DNA of 64,000 bases from Candidatus Dormiibacterota bacterium (GTDB lineage: Bacteria; Chloroflexota; Dormibacteria; Dormibacterales; Dormibacteraceae). Positions 59,617 to 64,000 of the stretch are shown here, piece after piece. The notes beneath the pieces were generated by a model. The model did not search any database. It was not told the DNA's origin and saw nothing but the letters and a program-made list of their open reading frames with translations. Numbering within the stretch: position 1 is the stretch's first letter; each line of letters opens with the position of its first letter. The position numbers and the translations under genes were made by a program. The stretch covers positions 372,001 through 436,000 of the forward strand of contig PNAG01000002.1 of the NCBI GenBank assembly GCA_003169845.1, in the 5' to 3' direction.

Positions 59617-59966
59617 GCACGCGAGAGGTCACCTTCACGAAAGAGCAGATCGCCGCTTACGCGGAGGCCTCGGGCGACCGCAACCCGATCCACCTCGATG
59701 ACGATTTCGCCCGCTCGGTCGGGCTTCCGGGCATCATCGCCCACGGCATGCTGCAGATGGGTTTGATGGCCACGGTCGCTGCCGACGCTGCAGGCGGACC
59801 GGACAGGCTGCGACGCCTGTCCTGCCGCTTCGCCGGCATGGTGGTGCCCGGTGACACCGTGACGTTCACGGCTCAGCCGGCCGGTGAGGGCAAGCTCGAG
59901 CTGCGAGCTTTCAACAAACGAGGCGAGGCCGTGCTGACCAAGTCGGTCGCCGAGCATTCCTCGTGA
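59613..59966 (+). CDS. MaoC-like dehydratase, catalytic half
   Basis: 117 residues. The hydratase motif is in AEASGDRNPIHLDDDFARSVGLPGIIAHGM, with the catalytic Asp-His pair. Together with the upstream subunit it would hydrate or dehydrate 3-hydroxyacyl thioesters. It overlaps the acyl-CoA dehydrogenase start by 4 bp (GTGA). Confidence 0.9.
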   Translation: MSTREVTFTKEQIAAYAEASGDRNPIHLDDDFARSVGLPGIIAHGMLQMGLMATVAADAAGGPDRLRRLSCRFAGMVVPGDTVTFTAQPAGEGKLELRAFNKRGEAVLTKSVAEHSS

Positions 59967-61162
59967 CCCTCGACTTTTCTCTGACGCAGGAACAGGAGGC
60001 CATCCGCCAGCTCGCGCACGAGTTCGCCGAGCGGGAGATGCGCCCGGTGGCTGCTCACTTCGATGAGACCGAGGAATTTCCGTACGAGGTCGTCAAGAAA
60101 GCGCACAAGCTCGGCCTGAGCCCGGCCGGTTTCCTACCGGAGGAGTACGGCGGTCAAGGGCTGGACTTCCTGACCGAGCTCATCCTCAACGAGGAGCTGA
60201 GCTGGGGCTGCGCCGGCATCGGGGTATGCATCCAGTCGATGGGCCTTGCGATCGCGGGCATCCGGGCCAGCGGCACCGAAGAGCAGAAGAAGCGCTGGCT
60301 GCCCGAGTTCACGAACCCGGACAGGCTGGTGCTCGGCGGTCTCGGCCTGACCGAGCCCGATTCCGGCTCCGATGCGCTGGCCATGAAAACCCGAGCCACG
60401 CGCGTGTCCGACGGCTACGTCCTGAACGGCACCAAGCAGTTCTGCACCAACGGGGGCATTGCGGATTACCACGTCATCTACGCGAACGCCGACCCGTCGA
60501 AGGGTCCCGGCGGCATCGCGTCGTTTCTCGTGCCGAGGGACACGCCCGGCCTGCGTATGGGTCGCAAGGAGCAGAAGCTCGGCGTCCGCGCGAGCCACAC
60601 GGCACAGGTGATCCTCGAGGACTGCCACATCCCGCTCGACCACCGCCTTGGCGGCGAGCCGGACGCTGAAAACGCCGGCCCTGGCGCGATGGGCGCCCTG
60701 ATGACGCTCGAGGCGACAAGGCCTGGCGTCGCCGCCGGCGCCCTGGGCATCGCTCGCGCCGCTTACGAGTTCGCGCTCGATTACGCGCAGGACCGCAAGC
60801 AGTTCGGCAAGCCCCTGTGGCAGCACGAGGCCATCGGATTCAAGCTCGCAGACATGGCGATGAAGATCGACGCCGCGCGCCTGCTCATCTGGCGCGCCGG
60901 CTGGATGGCGACGCAGGGCATGCCTTTCGGGCGCGCGGAAGGATCGATGGCGAAATGCTTCGCGGGCGACGTCGCGATGGAGGTGACGACCGACGCCATC
61001 CAGGTCCTCGGCGGCTACGGCTACATCAAGGAATACCCGGTCGAAAAGTGGTTTCGGGACGCGAAGATCTACCAGATCTGGGAAGGCACCGCGGAGATCC
61101 AGCGGCTGGTCATCTCTCGCGCGATCGCGGGGTCGCGCGGCACGATTCAGTTGAGGGGGTAG
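59963..61162 (+). CDS. Acyl-CoA dehydrogenase
   Basis: 399 residues from GTG 59963. Family blocks: GLDFLTELILNEELSWGCAG, LGGLGLTEPDSGSDALAMKTRA, KQFGKPLWQHEAIGFKLADMAM, QVLGGYGYIKEYPVEKWFRDAKIYQIWEGTAEIQR. The catalytic Glu is in WEGTAEIQ. It introduces the alpha-beta double bond into acyl-CoA using FAD and ETF; chain length is not evident. Part of the MaoC-ACAD-SDR-enoyl-CoA hydratase operon. Confidence 0.95.
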   Translation: MTLDFSLTQEQEAIRQLAHEFAEREMRPVAAHFDETEEFPYEVVKKAHKLGLSPAGFLPEEYGGQGLDFLTELILNEELSWGCAGIGVCIQSMGLAIAGIRASGTEEQKKRWLPEFTNPDRLVLGGLGLTEPDSGSDALAMKTRATRVSDGYVLNGTKQFCTNGGIADYHVIYANADPSKGPGGIASFLVPRDTPGLRMGRKEQKLGVRASHTAQVILEDCHIPLDHRLGGEPDAENAGPGAMGALMTLEATRPGVAAGALGIARAAYEFALDYAQDRKQFGKPLWQHEAIGFKLADMAMKIDAARLLIWRAGWMATQGMPFGRAEGSMAKCFAGDVAMEVTTDAIQVLGGYGYIKEYPVEKWFRDAKIYQIWEGTAEIQRLVISRAIAGSRGTIQLRG

Positions 61163-61167
61163 GGCGA

Positions 61168-62007
61168 ATGTTCGATCTGACGGGAAGAGTTGCTGTCATC
61201 ACGGGCGCGTCGCGCGGACTGGGCCGCCAGGACGCGCTCACGCTCGCGCGCCAGGGCGCCGACGTGGTCATCACCGACGTCCTGGTCGAGGACGATCCCG
61301 AGCTGCAGAAGACGGCCGAGGCGCAGGGCAGCGTGCTCGCGCAGGTGGCAGTGGCGCAGGGTTGGGTGCACTCCAACAGCACCGCGGAAGAGATCCGCAA
61401 GATGGGCCGTAGGTCGCTCGCGATCAAGATGGACGTGACCAACCGGGATCAGATCCGCGAGGTGTTCAAAAAAGTCCGGGAGGAGTTCGGCAAGATCGAC
61501 ATCCTTGTCAACAACGCCGCGACCCTGGACCACGCGGCCCAGATCCCGAACCAGTCGTACGAGCTGTGGGACCGCGACGTGCGCGTCAACCTCACCGGTG
61601 CTTTCAACTGCACCAAAGAGGTGTGGCCCTACCTGGTCGAGAACAAGTGGGGCCGCCTGATCTTCATGTCGTCGATCGCGGGCACCCTGGGCGGATTCGG
61701 CCAGGCGAGCTACTCGTCCACCAAGGCGGCCCTCATCGGCCTCGCAAAGACGGCGGCTCTCGAAGGTGGACGGCACAACATCACGTCCAACGCGATCGCA
61801 CCGGGGATCATCGAATCGGAGGCGGGCAAGGCCGCGGCCGACACCAACCCGCTCTACGAGCGCTTCAAGGCCCGCACGGTGTTCAAGCGGTTCGGGCAGC
61901 CGGACGACATCGCGAACACCATCGCGTTCCTGTGCTCGAACGAAGCCGGCTACATCACCGGCGCGGTGATCGAGGTGGCCGGCGGCATTCCTCTGTTCAC
62001 CGCCTGA
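61168..62007 (+). CDS. Short-chain dehydrogenase, FabG/HSD-like
   Basis: 279 residues from ATG 61168, with AGGGGG upstream. Nucleotide motif ITGASRGLGRQDALTLARQGADVVI, NNAA motif, catalytic Ser in FMSSIAG and YSSTK in GQASYSSTKAALIGL are all normal. There is a ~20-residue insertion (ELQKTAEAQGSVLAQVAVAQ) after the second strand. Likely a 3-hydroxyacyl-CoA or related dehydrogenase in the acyl-CoA operon. Its TGA overlaps the next ATG by one base. Confidence 0.92.
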   Translation: MFDLTGRVAVITGASRGLGRQDALTLARQGADVVITDVLVEDDPELQKTAEAQGSVLAQVAVAQGWVHSNSTAEEIRKMGRRSLAIKMDVTNRDQIREVFKKVREEFGKIDILVNNAATLDHAAQIPNQSYELWDRDVRVNLTGAFNCTKEVWPYLVENKWGRLIFMSSIAGTLGGFGQASYSSTKAALIGLAKTAALEGGRHNITSNAIAPGIIESEAGKAAADTNPLYERFKARTVFKRFGQPDDIANTIAFLCSNEAGYITGAVIEVAGGIPLFTA

Positions 62008-62807
62008 TGGGAGAGTTCGTCGACCTCAGGCGGGATGGCGCGATCGCCCACATCGTTATGCATCGGAATGGCCTCAACGCGATCGCCGAAGAGCTCATGC
62101 AGGAGCTCGCGGAGGCGTTCAACAAAGTCGGAGACGACTCATCGGCGCGAGTTGTGGTCCTCGAGTCCGAGTACGAGAAATACTTCAGCGTCGGCGCTGA
62201 CCTGGGGATGCTCGGAAGCATCGACCGCAGCTCTGCTGACGCGGCCGACCAGGTGGGCGCATTCATGAAGCGCATGAACGCTCATTTTTCTGCCATCGAG
62301 CAGTGCCCCAAGCCTGTGATCGCGGCCATCAACGGCCACGCATTGGGCGGCGGAAGCGAGCTCACGCTGTGCTGTGATTTCAGGATCATGGTCGAGGACG
62401 GGCGGTCAAGGATCGGTCAGACCGAGTCTTCGCTGGGGATCATCCCGGGCGCCGGTGGGACGCAGCGCCTGCCGCGCCTGATCGGGAAGGCGAAGGCGAT
62501 GCGCTACCTGATCGAGTCGACCCGGCTGTCGGCGCACGAAGCCGCCGCGGCGGGGTGGGTCGACATTGCGGTCGCGCCGATCGATTTCCAGGCGACGGTC
62601 GACGCACTCACGGCAAAGCTGGCCAGATCCGCCACGTTTGCGATCGCGATGATCAAGGACGCCGTACGGCGCGGCTTTGACCTACCGCTCGACGAGGCGC
62701 TGGACATTGAGGCGCGCAACTTCGCGCGCGCCGCCCTGAGCACCGATGCGGCGATCGGGATCATGTCATTCCTGTCCAAGCAAGAACCGGAGTTCACCGG
62801 CTCGTAA
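62007..62807 (+). CDS. Enoyl-CoA hydratase/isomerase
   Basis: 266 residues. Crotonase-fold motifs: YFSVGADLGMLGSID (oxyanion hole 1), KPVIAAINGHALGGGSELTLCCDFRI, IGQTESSLGIIPGAGGTQRLPRLIGKAKA, with the catalytic Glu region in QTESSLG. It hydrates 2-enoyl-CoA. The operon MaoC-MaoC-ACAD-SDR-ECH carries most steps of beta-oxidation except the thiolase. Confidence 0.94.
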   Translation: MGEFVDLRRDGAIAHIVMHRNGLNAIAEELMQELAEAFNKVGDDSSARVVVLESEYEKYFSVGADLGMLGSIDRSSADAADQVGAFMKRMNAHFSAIEQCPKPVIAAINGHALGGGSELTLCCDFRIMVEDGRSRIGQTESSLGIIPGAGGTQRLPRLIGKAKAMRYLIESTRLSAHEAAAAGWVDIAVAPIDFQATVDALTAKLARSATFAIAMIKDAVRRGFDLPLDEALDIEARNFARAALSTDAAIGIMSFLSKQEPEFTGS

Positions 62808-62883
62808 ACGTGTCGAAACCGGCCGGCCCTGTTCGTCGTATGAATGAAGCGGCGCCCGAGACCGCCCTGAATGGAGAGAATCA

Positions 62884-63243
62884 ATGAAGTACGTCCTCAT
62901 GTTCGCGGACACCGTCGAAGACCAGGGCACGTGGGAAAAGCTGCCCCAGGAGCAGATGGCCGCCGCCTACGAAAGCATCAACAAGTGGTTCGACGAGCAC
63001 AGCAGGTCGGGCAAGATCGTCGGGGGCGAAGAGCTTCGCGGCCCGAGCAGCTCCACGACCGTTCGTTTCAAGCACGGCAAGCCGATCGTCACGGACGGAC
63101 CGTACATCGAGGCCAAGGAGGTCGTGGGCGGGTTCGCGATCGTCGAGGTCAAGGACCTGGACGAGGCGTTGGCCATGGCCAAGACCTGGCCGGGCGGCGG
63201 TGAGGGCCGGATCGTCGAAGTGCGGCCGGTGGTTGAGCGCTAG
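62884..63243 (+). CDS. YCII-related (DGPF-type) protein 2
   Basis: 119 residues, beginning MKYVLMFADTVEDQGTWEKL, with VTDGPYIEAKEVVGGFAIVEV in place of the DGPF signature and WPGGGEGRIVEVRPV at the end. It precedes and overlaps a sigma-factor gene, which is the defining ECF42 context. The function is unknown. A GGAGAG ribosome-binding site precedes the ATG. Confidence 0.93.
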   Translation: MKYVLMFADTVEDQGTWEKLPQEQMAAAYESINKWFDEHSRSGKIVGGEELRGPSSSTTVRFKHGKPIVTDGPYIEAKEVVGGFAIVEVKDLDEALAMAKTWPGGGEGRIVEVRPVVER

Positions 63244-64000
63244 GACGGCTGAGAAGGCGCAAGCCGCCACGGATGCCGCGCTGGCCGCCGTCTTCCGCGA
63301 GGAAGCCGGGCGGCTGACGGCGGCGCTGGTCCACGTACTCGGAGACTTCGATCTCGCCGAGGAGGTTGTCCAGGACAGCCTGGTGGCAGCGCTCGAGAAA
63401 TGGCCGGAACAGGGCATCCCGGAGAAGCCAGGAGCGTGGTTGATGACCACGGCAAGGCGGCGCGCCATCGACATCCTGCGCCGGGACAAGCGATATCGCG
63501 AGAAGCTCGCGCTCCTGGAGCGCACGCCGTTGGCGCCTGAACCGACCGAGGCCGATGACCGCCTCCGGCTGATCTTCACCTGCTGCCACCCCGCCCTGGC
63601 CCAGGAGGCGCAGGTCGCGCTGACGCTCCGCGCGGTGGCCGGATTCACCACCACGGAGATCGCAAGCGCCTTCCTGCTTCCGGAGGCGACGGTGGCCCAG
63701 CGCATCGTTCGCGCGAAGCGAAAGATCGTCGATGCGCACATCCCGTACCGGATGCCTGACCAGGTCGAGCTGGCCGGACGGCTGGATGGCGTCCTCTCGG
63801 TCCTCTACCTGATGTTCAACGAAGGCTATTTGAGTCGCGGCGCGCAGGTCGCGATGCGCCGCGACCTGGCCGACGACGCGTTGTGGCTGACGGGCCTGGT
63901 CGCGACCTTGATGCCCGACCAGGCCGAGGTGATCGGGCTTCTCGCTCTGATGACGCTCAACCTGGCTCGTTCGAAGGCCCGCTTCGACAAGGCCGGGGAG
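63233..64000 (+). CDS. ECF42-like sigma factor, 3' partial
   Basis: Starts at TTG 63233, inside the YCII stop region, and runs off the window. Region 2: FREEAGRLTAALVHVLGDFD, then LAEEVVQDSLVAALEKWPEQGIPEKPGAWLMTTARRRAIDILRRDKR; region 4: LTLRAVAGFTTTEIASAFLLPEATVAQRIVRAKRKI. After it comes the ECF42-type C-terminal extension (DGVLSVLYLMFNEGYLSRGAQVAMRRDL). ECF42 sigma factors have no anti-sigma factor and are paired with DGPF/YCII proteins, as here. Confidence 0.9.
   Translation, partial: MSARTAEKAQAATDAALAAVFREEAGRLTAALVHVLGDFDLAEEVVQDSLVAALEKWPEQGIPEKPGAWLMTTARRRAIDILRRDKRYREKLALLERTPLAPEPTEADDRLRLIFTCCHPALAQEAQVALTLRAVAGFTTTEIASAFLLPEATVAQRIVRAKRKIVDAHIPYRMPDQVELAGRLDGVLSVLYLMFNEGYLSRGAQVAMRRDLADDALWLTGLVATLMPDQAEVIGLLALMTLNLARSKARFDKAGE

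Noticed and set aside
1..64000. tRNA, rRNA, CRISPR arrays, insertion sequences, phage attachment sites
   Set aside because: I read for T-loop motifs, direct repeats with regular spacers, transposase motifs and terminal inverted repeats and found none convincing; a tRNAscan or Infernal run would be decisive.

Overview
This window is a high-GC bacterial chromosome segment with dense gene packing, about 65 protein genes on both strands, and no rRNA, tRNA, CRISPR array or insertion sequence that I could recognise. The gene set resembles soil Terrabacteria such as Candidatus Dormibacterota, deep Chloroflexota or Actinobacteriota: an F420-type LLM oxidoreductase, the alpha-E / circularly permuted ATP-grasp / transglutaminase cluster, MoxR-DUF58-TgpA, two YCII proteins with an ECF42-like sigma factor, a group II truncated haemoglobin and a mixed or PPi-type phosphofructokinase. 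The phylum is an inference from gene content. A strong signature is a TANNNT -10 hexamer 6-9 nt before many start codons, which points to widespread leaderless transcription and fixes several starts.

Layout. 0-9 kb: end of a rhodanese-CBS protein, membrane histidine kinase 1, 6-phosphogluconate dehydrogenase (gnd), topoisomerase IB, the tdh-kbl threonine-to-glycine operon and a D,D-carboxypeptidase. 9-20.4 kb: a small operon with a probable SelW-type selenoprotein (in-frame UGA), an oxidoreductase remnant, an HD-GYP protein, an LLM oxidoreductase, an agmatinase-like and a HemL-like gene, an amino-acid permease, an amidohydrolase, a Rieske oxygenase and paralogous kinase 2. 20.4-24.2 kb: a small membrane protein, a 32-residue signal-peptide-bearing peptide and an HTH-TPR regulator (a candidate peptide-sensing module), then citramalate synthase preceded by an Ile-codon-rich leader peptide and a terminator/antiterminator pair. 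24.2-29.2 kb: transglutaminase, alpha-E and ATP-grasp genes, with two further transglutaminases divergent.

29.2-34.1 kb: YCII protein, a response-regulator pseudogene broken by an inversion, a zincin-like protein, YihY, proline dehydrogenase, a YceI gene interrupted by an in-frame amber codon, and two small exported proteins. 34.1-45.9 kb: DUF3052-like protein, an FtsX-type ABC exporter with two ATPases (one carrying an AbrB-like tail), an SDR, a CPA2 antiporter, a phosphoesterase, an ornithine cyclodeaminase-like enzyme, an MFS exporter and a PAP2 protein. 46-54.5 kb: DUF2268-like protease, truncated haemoglobin, DUF2254-like protein, HAD phosphatase, phosphofructokinase, cobalamin adenosyltransferase, alpha/beta hydrolase, an ECF sigma factor with its membrane partner, and a lipoprotein with a C-terminal Hint domain. 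54.6-64 kb: MoxR-DUF58-TgpA, an acyl-CoA/fatty-acid operon (two MaoC proteins, acyl-CoA dehydrogenase, SDR, enoyl-CoA hydratase), and the YCII-sigma pair that runs off the end.

Much of the window is primary and amino-acid metabolism (Thr, Pro, Ile precursor, pentose phosphate, glycolysis). The interesting parts are regulatory or translational: the Ile attenuator, the peptide-HTH/TPR module, the candidate Sec codon, two candidate AUC start codons, the leaderless promoter pattern, and repeated CTAG/CTAA overlaps between convergent stop codons.
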